From: Clostridiales bacterium
GTDB lineage: Bacteria; Bacillota; Clostridia; Lachnospirales; WQUN01
Direction: 5' to 3'
Assembly: GCA_031269465.1 (NCBI GenBank)
Contig: JAISZB010000025.1
Span: 1-42,155, forward strand
DNA length: 42,155 bases
Position numbers and translations under genes: made by a program. The notes under the pieces are model-generated. The model had not been told where the DNA came from, ran no database searches, and was given only the letters and a program-made list of their open reading frames with translations. Positions within the stretch are counted from its first letter, which is position 1, and each line of letters starts with the position of its first letter. This document shows, in pieces, positions 34,658-42,090 of the stretch.

Positions 34658-35911
34658 ATGCTCAAGAGTTTTACTCTGAAGGAAAGAAGCTGGATTTACT
34701 ACGACTGGGCTAATTCCGCTTACTCTTCAATAGTCACTGCGACGATTCTTCCCGTCTTCTATAAAGGGATGACAGACGCAGCCAATGTTTCAAAGGATCG
34801 CGCCGACTCTCTTATAAGCCTAGCCATTTCTATTGGTTCGCTGATTATCGCCCTCATGGCGCCAATACTTGGAAACATCGCCAATTTTAAAGGATTCAAA
34901 GTGAAAATGTTCAAAATCTTCCTTGGAATAGGCGTCGCATCCACTTTCCTCCTAGCCGTGTGCCCGACGTGGGAGTGGATACTAGCCGTTTACGCTGTGA
35001 CCATCATCGGTTTTCATGGAAGCGGATTGTTTTACGACGCTTTCCTTGTCGAGGTTACAACCGAGGATAGAATGGACAAGGTATCCACCTATGGATATGC
35101 CCTAGGCTACATAGGCGGAAGCACCATACCTCTGGTGCTTTCTATAATCCTCATCTTCTTCGGAGGCTCAGTCGGCATAGATGCAAGCATGGGGGCGAGA
35201 TTATCATTCATTATCACGGCAATATGGTGGATATGCTTCTCATATCCTATGCTCAAAAACATCAAGCAGGAGTACTATATAGAAATAGAACCTCAGATAA
35301 TAAGGAAAAGCTTCCGGAATCTCATCAATACTTTAAAGAACATAAGAAGATACAAGGCTGTATTTCTGTTTCTCATAGCTTACTTCTTCTATATAGACGG
35401 CGTTAACACAATTATCGGAATCGCCACGGTTTTTGGCGACACGGTAGGAATTTCCTCCAATTTCATGATTGGAGTGCTGCTCGGAATCCAGATACTCGCT
35501 TTTCCCTTCGCCATTCTCTTTGGAGCGGCAGCCAAGAAATTCGGAACCCGGACAATGATAATGACGGGCATCTGCATCTACAGCGTCATCACTTTCCTAG
35601 GCTTCATGATGAAAAGCCAGCTGGAGTTCCTTCTTCTTGCCCTTCTTGTTTCTACTTCCCAGGGAGGAATACAGGCTCTTTCGAGATCATATTTCGGAAA
35701 AATGATTCCGCTGGAAAAAGCAAACGAATTCTTCGGGTTTTATGATATTTTCGGTAAATTCGCAGCTATAATGGGACCTCTTCTGTTCTCATTCTGTACC
35801 TACATTACCGAAAACTCAAGAATCGGCGTTTTAAGCCTGCTCCTGCTCTTTATAATAGGCGGCGCTATCTTCTGGTATTCTTGGCGGTTCAGCAAGCCTG
35901 ACTCATTGTAA
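34658..35911 (+). CDS. UMF1/Atg22-like major facilitator transporter
   Basis: The 417-residue protein from the ATG at 34658 (GGGGGG upstream) has about 12 hydrophobic segments. The opening KERSWIYYDWANSAYSSIVT is characteristic of the UMF1 family, followed by LISLAISIGSLIIALMAPIL, and in the middle GYALGYIGGSTIPLVL. FLFLIAYFFYIDGVNTIIGI opens the second half, and QGGIQALSRSYFGKMIPLEK is a typical later loop. These proteins export small molecules, possibly amino acids. A frame to 34571 is open but lacks a site. A terminator follows the stop. Confidence 0.9.
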   Translation: MLKSFTLKERSWIYYDWANSAYSSIVTATILPVFYKGMTDAANVSKDRADSLISLAISIGSLIIALMAPILGNIANFKGFKVKMFKIFLGIGVASTFLLAVCPTWEWILAVYAVTIIGFHGSGLFYDAFLVEVTTEDRMDKVSTYGYALGYIGGSTIPLVLSIILIFFGGSVGIDASMGARLSFIITAIWWICFSYPMLKNIKQEYYIEIEPQIIRKSFRNLINTLKNIRRYKAVFLFLIAYFFYIDGVNTIIGIATVFGDTVGISSNFMIGVLLGIQILAFPFAILFGAAAKKFGTRTMIMTGICIYSVITFLGFMMKSQLEFLLLALLVSTSQGGIQALSRSYFGKMIPLEKANEFFGFYDIFGKFAAIMGPLLFSFCTYITENSRIGVLSLLLLFIIGGAIFWYSWRFSKPDSL

Positions 35912-35916
35912 ATTCA

Positions 35917-35936
35917 AAAGCCCCCGCAGGGGGCTT
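35917..35936 (+). terminator. Terminator after the transporter gene
   Basis: AAAAGCCCCCGCAGGGGGCTTT folds into a compact stem with a very short loop, starting five bases after the stop codon. Confidence 0.75.
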
Positions 35937-36038
35937 TCGGTTTATATGACGGCGCGCAGTAGAATGGCGCATGTATAATGCAACCCGGAGAGCAGAGCTT
36001 TACTGCGATTCAGCATGCCTTTAAGGCGGTGAAATGAC

Positions 36039-37241
36039 TTGTCCAGAACCATCCTTCACTGCGACTGCAATAGCTTTTATGCATCCGTGGAATGCCTAAT
36101 CAATCCCAAGCTTGGCCTCGCCCCGATGGCAGTTGCAGGAAATCCCGAAAGCCGGCATGGAATCATCTTGGCTAAAAATGAACTTGCTAGGAAAAGAGGG
36201 GTAAAAACCGCTGAGACAATCGGACAGGCTAAAATGAAGTGCCCCGAACTTGCGCTTGCTCCTCCCCACCATGAGAAGTATGAAGAATTTTCAAAGGCAG
36301 CCAATGAAATTTACTCTCAATATACAGACTTGGTAGAGCCATTTGGCATAGACGAAAGCTGGCTCGATGTCACAGGGGTCTTGCATTTGTTTGGCGACGG
36401 CGAAAAGATAGCGGATGATTTAAGGAAAAGAATCAGATCTGAACTTGGCATAACAATCTCCGTAGGAGTATCTTTCAACAAGGTCTTTGCGAAGCTGGGC
36501 AGCGACTGCAAAAAGCCTGATGCAACAACTAGCATCACTGAAAAGAATTTTCGCGAGATAGTATATCCACTTTCAGTCGAAGCTCTCCTTTTTGTGGGAA
36601 AAGCCTCCAAAGCCATACTCGGCTCCATGGGAATCTTCACAATCGGAGATCTTGCGAGAAGCGACAAGGCAATAATCTCTAAGAGTTTGGGAAAAGTAGG
36701 AGAGGCTTGCCATGATTATGCCAATGGGATCGACCACAGCCCCGTAACCCCCGCACACTTGGGCAAAGGCATGAAATCGATCGGAAACAGCCTCACTTTC
36801 AGAAGAAACCTAGTGGGATTCGATGACATCCTAAGCGCCGTGTCATACCTTGCTGACGAGACATCTTCCAGAATGAGAAAAAGCGGCGTTAAATGCAAGA
36901 CGGTTTCCATAGCTGTTAGATCCCCTGACTTCATCAACATCTCCAGGCAGAAAACTCTTGAAACACCCACAAATATGATGAAAGAGATTCGCGATGTCGG
37001 CATGGGCATCATGAAGGAGTCATGGAATCTGAAAAACCCAATAAGAATGCTTGCAGTAACCGGCGCTAACCTTATTGGCGAATTGGATGGGGCAGCGCAA
37101 ATATCTCTCTTTGAAGACCAGGTAAACAGGGAAAAGCGTGTAAAAATAGAGGCGGCTATGGACGCAATGCGCGGAAAATACGGCAAAAAAGCGTTTTCTT
37201 TAGGAATAAGCGCTGTTAAGGATCTGGGACTTGATGAATAA
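36039..37241 (+). CDS. dinB: DNA polymerase IV (Y family)
   Basis: The 400-residue protein has the Y-family motifs: ILHCDCNSFYASVECLINPK with the first metal-binding Asp, then NELARKRGVKTAETIGQAKM, YEEFSKAANEIYSQYTDLVE, and PFGIDESWLDVTGVLHLFGD with the Asp-Glu catalytic pair. ISVGVSFNKVFAKLGSDCKK and the little-finger domain follow. The beta-clamp-like motif QISLF lies close to the C-terminus. It carries out error-prone synthesis past lesions. The start is TTG at 36039, with GGTG seven bases upstream; no ATG in frame lies nearby. I saw no LexA box before it. Confidence 0.95.
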   Translation: MSRTILHCDCNSFYASVECLINPKLGLAPMAVAGNPESRHGIILAKNELARKRGVKTAETIGQAKMKCPELALAPPHHEKYEEFSKAANEIYSQYTDLVEPFGIDESWLDVTGVLHLFGDGEKIADDLRKRIRSELGITISVGVSFNKVFAKLGSDCKKPDATTSITEKNFREIVYPLSVEALLFVGKASKAILGSMGIFTIGDLARSDKAIISKSLGKVGEACHDYANGIDHSPVTPAHLGKGMKSIGNSLTFRRNLVGFDDILSAVSYLADETSSRMRKSGVKCKTVSIAVRSPDFINISRQKTLETPTNMMKEIRDVGMGIMKESWNLKNPIRMLAVTGANLIGELDGAAQISLFEDQVNREKRVKIEAAMDAMRGKYGKKAFSLGISAVKDLGLDE

Positions 37242-37259
37242 AGAGACTGATAGGCGATG

Positions 37260-37299
37260 CGTACTGATTTGCGTATGAAAGTTCACGCAAATCAGTATA
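37260..37299. repeat. Minimal palindromic repeat, both ends only (copy P)
   Basis: TACTGATTTGCGT (37262-37274) and ACGCAAATCAGTA (37285-37297) form a perfect 13-bp stem around the loop ATGAAAGTTC. This is the family reduced to its two terminal ends. Confidence 0.85.
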
Positions 37300-37494
37300 T
37301 CCTATCGCAGGCAGTTTTCGCCCATGCCTAAGCGCATCCACCCTTCTCAGATGCTGGAAAGCCTTTGCAATGCGCTCGTCCGCTACGCACCCGAAAAACC
37401 TTTTCGCGACGACGCATATGAGCTTCGGATGAGGGCGTCCGCTGCAGGTCTTCACAAATGATCCAACACGGTTTTTACCTCAAAACTCGAGTTG
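37300..37494. other. No gene seen
   Basis: A minus-strand frame of 79 codons is open here, but it overlaps the dinB 3' end and has no recognisable features. Confidence 0.4.
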
Positions 37495-37588
37495 TGTCGA
37501 TTTGCAGCCGTATGCGCCTATGTTTGAGTTCATCCATCGCTGTTACGGCCAAGCTCCTAAATAGTCAGCTTCATATGCAATCAGTATA
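37495..37588 (+). repeat. Palindromic repeat, degraded copy (copy Q)
   Basis: A left end TGTCGATTTGCAGCCGTATG, a remnant arm TTTGAGTTCATCCATCGCTG, AAGCTCCTAAATAGTCAGCT and the right end CATATGCAATCAGTATAAG are recognisable. Confidence 0.7.
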
Positions 37589-37630
37589 AGAGGCGAGCCA
37601 ATTGATCTTGGATTCTCAAAACAGCCCTGA

Positions 37631-38452
37631 TTACTTAAAATGCCTGCGATCCAGCATCAATATATCTTTGAACGCTTCATCTGAAGAACTTCTGATATAT
37701 GCCGCATCTTTCTTGATTTCATTGACAATGCCTTTGATTTCAGAAATATCTTGCTCCATCTTGACATATCCCAACTCAAGCCGTGACTGCCTTCGGCCAA
37801 GCTTCTCCAATTCATCCGCCATAGAACGCAAAATCTCTGATGATTTTTCTTCACCGCCCATCTCTACTTTATGAGCGTCTTCTGATTGGCCAGACCCAGT
37901 GTATATGAAGCCGTCATAACTTCCGCATTCTTCCTGCATATCCGACAGCGGGGCCAATGCGGCTCTTAGCATTGAAACTCTCTTCTTTTCATGGGCTTCT
38001 CGAAATTCTTCAAGGAGCAATTCCTCTTCTTTATTCATGGGCTTTGCAAATAAATTGGAGCCATAGTTTTTTGTCGCGTCAACCATCCTCCCTTCAAGCT
38101 TCAAAGAGCTTGAAAGCAAAATCTGAGCTGCAGAAGACAACTCTTCTATAAGGTTAGACAACTTTTCTTCACAATTGACAAGGATCTCATTTTTTAGAGC
38201 TTCTTTTTGAAATGCTGAAGCATCTTCGTTTTTGCCGCTTGGATTCGGTGAAGAGGATAGGCCCAAAAGATAGTCTGAGCTAACCTGAAAATATGAAGCT
38301 AGCTTGACGATATTTCCCAAGGTAGGCTCCTTTTCTCCATATTCGTAATGCTGATAGGCTCGCAATGACAAACCGATGGTCTTAGCTATATCTTTTTGCA
38401 GGACATTCTTTTCTTTTTTTAAGTTTATCAGCCTTTCTGAAAAAAGAGACAA
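37631..38452 (-). CDS. XRE-family regulator with a long helical C-terminal part
   Basis: The 273-residue protein has an N-terminal Cro/C1 helix-turn-helix (residues 5-65): LINLKKEKNVLQKDIAKTIG, LSLRAYQHYEYGEKEPTLGN, and VSSDYLLGLSSSPNPSG. Residues 85-145 and 210-265 are predicted from heptad-like spacing to be helical or coiled coil (EILRSMADELEKLGRRQSRL; MEQDISEIKGIVNEIKKDAA). I do not recognise the C-terminal domain. The start is TTG at 38452, with AGGCGGTG seven bases upstream. It has a good promoter inside repeat copy R directly before it. Confidence 0.85.
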   Translation of the reverse strand: MSLFSERLINLKKEKNVLQKDIAKTIGLSLRAYQHYEYGEKEPTLGNIVKLASYFQVSSDYLLGLSSSPNPSGKNEDASAFQKEALKNEILVNCEEKLSNLIEELSSAAQILLSSSLKLEGRMVDATKNYGSNLFAKPMNKEEELLLEEFREAHEKKRVSMLRAALAPLSDMQEECGSYDGFIYTGSGQSEDAHKVEMGGEEKSSEILRSMADELEKLGRRQSRLELGYVKMEQDISEIKGIVNEIKKDAAYIRSSSDEAFKDILMLDRRHFK

Positions 38453-38514
38453 TTATCAGCACCGCCTAATCCGTCCTAAACTTAAAGATGCACGAAGCAT
38501 TTCATCGAGCTTAA

Positions 38515-38602
38515 TTATGCATTTTAGAGCTTGATTAATTATACGGCGTCTCAATGGACAGTCAAGCTCTAAAAAAGGAACATTGTATGAAAATCGGTAT
38601 AA
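38515..38602 (-). repeat. Palindromic repeat, short copy carrying the XRE promoter (copy R)
   Basis: On the minus strand the end reads TATACCGATTTTCATACAAT and the arm TTTTAGAGCTTGACTGTCCA, mirrored by TAATCAAGCTCTAAAA. One side abuts the truncated end of iscB copy 2. Confidence 0.8.
38538..38565 (-). promoter_or_regulatory. Promoter inside repeat copy R, facing the XRE gene
   Basis: On the minus strand TTGACT (38560-38565), a 16-base spacer and TATAAT (38538-38543) point at the XRE gene, whose TTG start lies about 80 bases downstream. Confidence 0.8.
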
Positions 38603-38619
38603 CCCGGCACTTCCGGCTC

Positions 38620-39226
38620 CACTGCTGACCCATACCTGCAAAAAGCCGCAAAAAGCCTCCATGAGAGCAGTCCTTATGGCAATGGCTGAAAACCTGCCGC
38701 TTCTTATGAAAGCATATCGTCTATTGCCTGAATTGCGGCAGCCCTTGCATGGAGCTGCCGGACTGCTAGGAGCATCGCCTCCCATTCTGCGGATTTCTAT
38801 ATGATGGACGTTCAGCATATGATTCTTGAATGCGGGCCTGGTCTTTGTTTTCTATAGATGGAGCAAGCCGGCCTTTATGCTTTGTTCGGACGCGGTTGCC
38901 GAGCCTAGGCTTGCGGCGCCGCGTCTTCCCATTGCGCCTTGCGCTTGTAAAAGCTCTTCTCGCTGAGAGCAAATCCACTGCGCCGGCCCTCAGCTCCGCC
39001 TCTGCGGCGTACAGCTCTTCTTTCTCCGCCGCCGCTGAAGATCCCATCTCTTTGCTTCCCGCATCTATCGGCTGGGCGTATTCCGCGCTTTCATACAATG
39101 GCTGGATTGCGGAAGGCTCAAGCTTTGCAGCCTCAGCCTTGCCATCCTTCCACAAATGCCTTGCCTTCCCATGGCGCTTCGCCGTCACCAGGGGCTTTCC
39201 GCCCTTGCTTAAGCATAAAGCCGCAT
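38620..39226 (-). pseudogene. iscB: Truncated IscB, copy 2
   Basis: The start region around the ATG at 39226 is degraded (a TAA follows in that frame). In the next frame, KGGKPLVTAKRHGKARHLWK and DGKAEAAKLEPSAIQPLYES are the PLMP domain. RuvC-I is reduced to IDAGSK. The region missing in copy 1 is present here: EKEELYAAEAELRAGAVDLL, SARRAFTSARRNGKTRRRKP (the Arg-rich bridge helix), and KGRLAPSIENKDQARIQ. A deletion then removes RuvC-II and the start of HNH, and the text resumes as LNVHHIEIRRMGGDAPSSPA. After that it decays and stops at repeat copy R. RuvC-III and the C-terminal domain are absent. Confidence 0.85.
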
Positions 39227-39269
39227 TTTCCGCCTTCCTTTGCGCCGTCAGCGCTCTGCGCCCTATTTC

Positions 39270-39516
39270 CAGGGCTGGCTGACCTTCGCCAATGCTGTTC
39301 CAAGGTTTTATGCGCCTTCGACGCCGTCTCTTCCCCCCAGGGCTGTTCAGCCGCAAGCCGCAAGCTGCAGGCTTGAAAAGCCGCAGAGTCCTGAGCTGGA
39401 GCAAACGCCCCGGAGCGCCTATAGGATATTCTTGTACAGCGCGGTTTCTCGATTCAGGCTTAGGCTAGTCAATCAGGACTTATTGCCAAGCCCCTAGCTT
39501 TAGCTATGGGGTGATT
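39270..39516 (-). ncRNA. omega-RNA (HEARO) upstream of iscB copy 2
   Basis: On the minus strand it begins AATCACCCCATAGCTAAAGC with the stem CCCCATAGCTAAAGCTAGGGG. It shares AATAAGTCCTGATTGACTAG, GGCGCTCCGGGGCGTTTGCT, CCAGCTCAGGACTCTGCGGC and AACCTTGGAACAGCATTGGC with the other loci. It is the best-kept of the three at its 5' end. The 20 bases beyond 39516 differ from the other copies and would be the guide. Confidence 0.7.
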
Positions 39517-39703
39517 GACAGTTGGAGTTATGCTGTTGTGCAGCTAAATCTGAATCTTCAAAGATCTCCCATCCAGGTCGCCTGAGGGCTTTTCAGCGCT
39601 TGAAAATAAGCGTCATTTACAAAGAAGTATCCGTTCGTCCAGAGCAGATGAAAAAACAAGCGATAACGCCTCTATTCTGTTTTACATTTTAGAGTTTCCT
39701 ATT

Positions 39704-39801
39704 TATACCGATTTGCAGTTTAACGTTCCTATATTAGCTTGATTTCATAGAGACGATATATAATCAAGCTAATATAGGAACTGCATATGCAAATCAGCAT
39801 A
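39704..39801 (+). repeat. Palindromic repeat, short and nearly perfect (copy S)
   Basis: The left end is TATACCGATTTGCAGTTTAA and the right end TATGCAAATCAGCATA. The arms GTTCCTATATTAGCTTGATT and AATCAAGCTAATATAGGAAC pair perfectly over 20 bases. The centre holds TTGATT, 14 bases, TATAAT. Confidence 0.9.
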
Positions 39802-39861
39802 CCTAGACTCTACATCGCGAAAACGGTCAGACATGCCCTAAAATTAGTGCACGCGGCTGCA

Positions 39862-39876
39862 AATCGGTATAGCTTT
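39862..39876 (+). repeat. Solo repeat end (copy T)
   Basis: CTGCAAATCGGTATA matches the right end of the palindromic family. No matching left end is nearby. Confidence 0.5.
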
Positions 39877-40012
39877 AAACATCTTCCAACCTGCAGGAAA
39901 TTCAAATGAAGGCCGAATACATTTCATGGCATGAGTTCGACATTCATTTGAGTTTCCTGTTTATTCAGGCGCGCAAATTCGTCCTTTTGATGGCGGCTGC
40001 CATCAGGCCCTT

Positions 40013-40747
40013 TCATCTGCGATTAACCGGATAATGAAACTCTGCGCCATTTCCCCAATCCCAAACCCCTGCCCCGGCGCCTAGCTCAAAGTGCAGTTTG
40101 GCTATCCCAAGATCCAGGCTCTCCTCGGAAGGATCTTTGACAAAGGCTGACACCGCGCCATTCTTAAAGCTGAACATCACCGGCTGCCTATTCATGGCGG
40201 AAGGCGCCTTTTGGACGACAGAGAGTCCTCTGCTAAACCATTTTGGAACTGTAGAGTCCGAAACAAACATTTCATCCAGGGATTTAGAATGACGATGAGT
40301 TGCGGAATGAATGAGCTTTTCCTTTAAAGTCTTGTCATTGGGAACATTGCCGACGGTTATTACGCATGCTATGCTTTCATTTGACGCAAGCTCGAAAGGG
40401 CATAGGCTTCGATCGAATGTTCCTCCCACCCAACAAGTGCCAAGCCTTAAATCGGTTGCATGCAGAACCAGCAACTCTCCATAATATCCAAGCTTCTCTT
40501 TGCTGTTCTTATCGTTCTTGTTCTCAATCAAACCTATGTAGTTGTTCACTCCTGAAAACAGCCCATAGCTTTTCTTGAAACCTTTGAAAGCCTCGCCGTT
40601 TTTAATCTCCAGCAAAATCTTCACGCCGGCCTTCTCGCCGTATTCTTCGGCAAGCTGTCGCAACTTGTTGACAAAACCGTAGTCAATTGGCGTCGCCAAG
40701 TATTTGCGCCTTGAGCATCTAACATCAACGGCACGCTGGAATCTCAT
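40013..40747 (-). CDS. Nitroreductase-family protein (TM1586 type)
   Basis: The 244-residue protein begins RFQRAVDVRCSRRKYLATPI, the FMN-binding Arg-Ser-Arg-Arg entry of nitroreductases. YGLFSGVNNYIGLIENKND and GYYGELLVLHATDLRLGTCW, then VGGTFDR, match the TM1586-like group. The second half reads KAPSAMNRQPVMFSFKNGAV, a second FMN-proximal helix, and LDLGIAKLHFELGAG. It is likely a flavin oxidoreductase of unknown substrate. GGAGAGGA lies before the ATG. It stands alone. Confidence 0.88.
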   Translation of the reverse strand: MRFQRAVDVRCSRRKYLATPIDYGFVNKLRQLAEEYGEKAGVKILLEIKNGEAFKGFKKSYGLFSGVNNYIGLIENKNDKNSKEKLGYYGELLVLHATDLRLGTCWVGGTFDRSLCPFELASNESIACVITVGNVPNDKTLKEKLIHSATHRHSKSLDEMFVSDSTVPKWFSRGLSVVQKAPSAMNRQPVMFSFKNGAVSAFVKDPSEESLDLGIAKLHFELGAGAGVWDWGNGAEFHYPVNRR

Positions 40748-40968
40748 AAGTATCTTCCTCTCCTTCTATGAATCTGCGGCATCGAACCCTATTCGAACGA
40801 ATGCATCGCTGTTGCATTCGTTTTCGGAAAGGGCGGAAAAACGTACTTAGCAATAATGTTGAGGTCTAATATCTTGTCTTATGTTGAGCGTATTCAATAG
40901 AAGCATTGCATTGCCAATGCGCGTCAATTACATAGGCATATTCTTCGGTTTCGGAATTGAGGCGCAGT
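40748..40968. other. No gene seen
   Basis: The upstream region of the nitroreductase gene holds no recognisable frame or clear promoter. Confidence 0.4.
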
Positions 40969-41101
40969 TATACTGATTTGCATATGAAGCTTCCTATTTT
41001 GGAGCTTGACTGTACAGCGAGCGCAATTGATATCGGCAATTCGCACCTTGAACGCGGATAATCGAGTTCCAGAATAGTTGCATTTGACTGCGAATCAATT
41101 A
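40969..41101 (+). repeat. Palindromic repeat, long copy (copy U)
   Basis: The left end is TATACTGATTTGCATATGAA. The arm TATTTTGGAGCTTGACTGTA, the centre GCAATTGATATCGGCAATTC, and the right part TTTGACTGCGAATCAATTA are present. The TATAAT box is degraded. Confidence 0.8.
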
Positions 41102-41364
41102 GGGCGGGCTGGCTCCAAGAGCACGTCCGCATTACAAAAAATCCTTCGCCGGCAAAACTTGAGTATTGGTCTGACAAACCATACCGGCCAGGGAAGGACA
41201 TCCATATGGATAATACTAGTTTACCACATTCTCAGCTTAAATGCATCTGAATTTTGCTTTTTTTGACACTAATGACGCATTCAAAGGCAATATGGTCAGG
41301 CTGCCTTTCACATCTCCCAAATGCAGCCTGGGTTCTGCGACAGAGTTCTTTAAAACTGGGAGCA
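41102..41364. other. No gene seen
   Basis: A minus-strand frame of 77 codons spans this stretch and copy U, but it reads through the repeat and has no family resemblance. Confidence 0.4.
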
Positions 41365-41925
41365 TTAAGGATTCTCTACCTTCACGTGGCGAAGAGCTTG
41401 CGTAAATACAAGTTGCTTGCGATACAGTCCATGCATCAGAGCTTTTATATCATCAATTGCCTTAGTCCCAGATCTCATGAGAATCATCTCTACTCCAAAT
41501 ATCCGATATCGGGCGGAAAGCGCGCGAAACCCGTTCCTCTCATAAAAGGCGATTCGCTTGGAGCGCTCAATCGCTTCATGCTCATCTTTGGCAAGAGAGG
41601 GATCTTCTACCTCCACTATGCTGTCAAGCTGCGGAAAAACGTCGTCAATCATTGAAACAAGCTTGCTGCCGTACCCTTTCCCACGCCGATCTGGAACAAT
41701 GGCCATATAGCAAATCATCTTAAAGCCCAGCTCATCATTCGGATTTATTGCGGCATAACCAAGAACAGAATGATCTTCAATAAGGTAGAAAGCCTTAATG
41801 ACGCCTTTTTTGAGGCAACTCCTTATGGCAAACTCCGGTGCGTATTCGCCGGCGGCAAAATCTCGCCGCAAGTGCGCATATAGTTCTTTCGCGCCTACAG
41901 CTCCTATGGCGTCAAGCGACAACAT
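41365..41925 (-). CDS. GNAT-family N-acetyltransferase
   Basis: The 186-residue protein has the GNAT core: VLGYAAINPNDELGFKMICY, then MAIVPDRRGKGYGSKLVSMI, where RRGKGYG is the acetyl-CoA-binding loop, and RIAFYERNGFRALSARYRIF, the C-terminal Tyr-Glu-Arg-Asn-Gly-Phe motif. The substrate is unknown. The start is placed at the ATG at 41923-41925 because AAAGG lies seven bases upstream; an ATG three codons earlier directly abuts AAAGG and is less likely. Confidence 0.88.
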   Translation of the reverse strand: MLSLDAIGAVGAKELYAHLRRDFAAGEYAPEFAIRSCLKKGVIKAFYLIEDHSVLGYAAINPNDELGFKMICYMAIVPDRRGKGYGSKLVSMIDDVFPQLDSIVEVEDPSLAKDEHEAIERSKRIAFYERNGFRALSARYRIFGVEMILMRSGTKAIDDIKALMHGLYRKQLVFTQALRHVKVENP

Positions 41926-41939
41926 TGCATACATCCTTT

Positions 41940-42090
41940 CAAGTCATGACTCCGCCTCAAGGCGGGGTTTGGCAGCAGCCCCTATAAGGGCATGAGTACA
42001 ACGTAGCCTAAAGGCATGTAAGAGCCAGCACTAGCGCGCCTTGAAGGCGGGCGCCGCAATCCCGGCGCCGGCTGCCTCTAGAAGAGGCTC
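41940..42090 (-). other. Possible right end of a mobile element, with hairpins
   Basis: GCCTTGAAGGC-type and CCCCGCCTTGAGGCGG (41950-41972) hairpins and a GC-rich segment follow the stop of the partial gene at the window edge. The layout recalls the 3' end of IS200/IS605-type elements, where a guide RNA overlaps the end of tnpB. This is only a resemblance in layout. Confidence 0.3.

Noticed and set aside
38830-39282. A 150-codon plus-strand frame
   Set aside because: It is the shadow of iscB copy 2 and its omega-RNA, which give strong family matches on the other strand.
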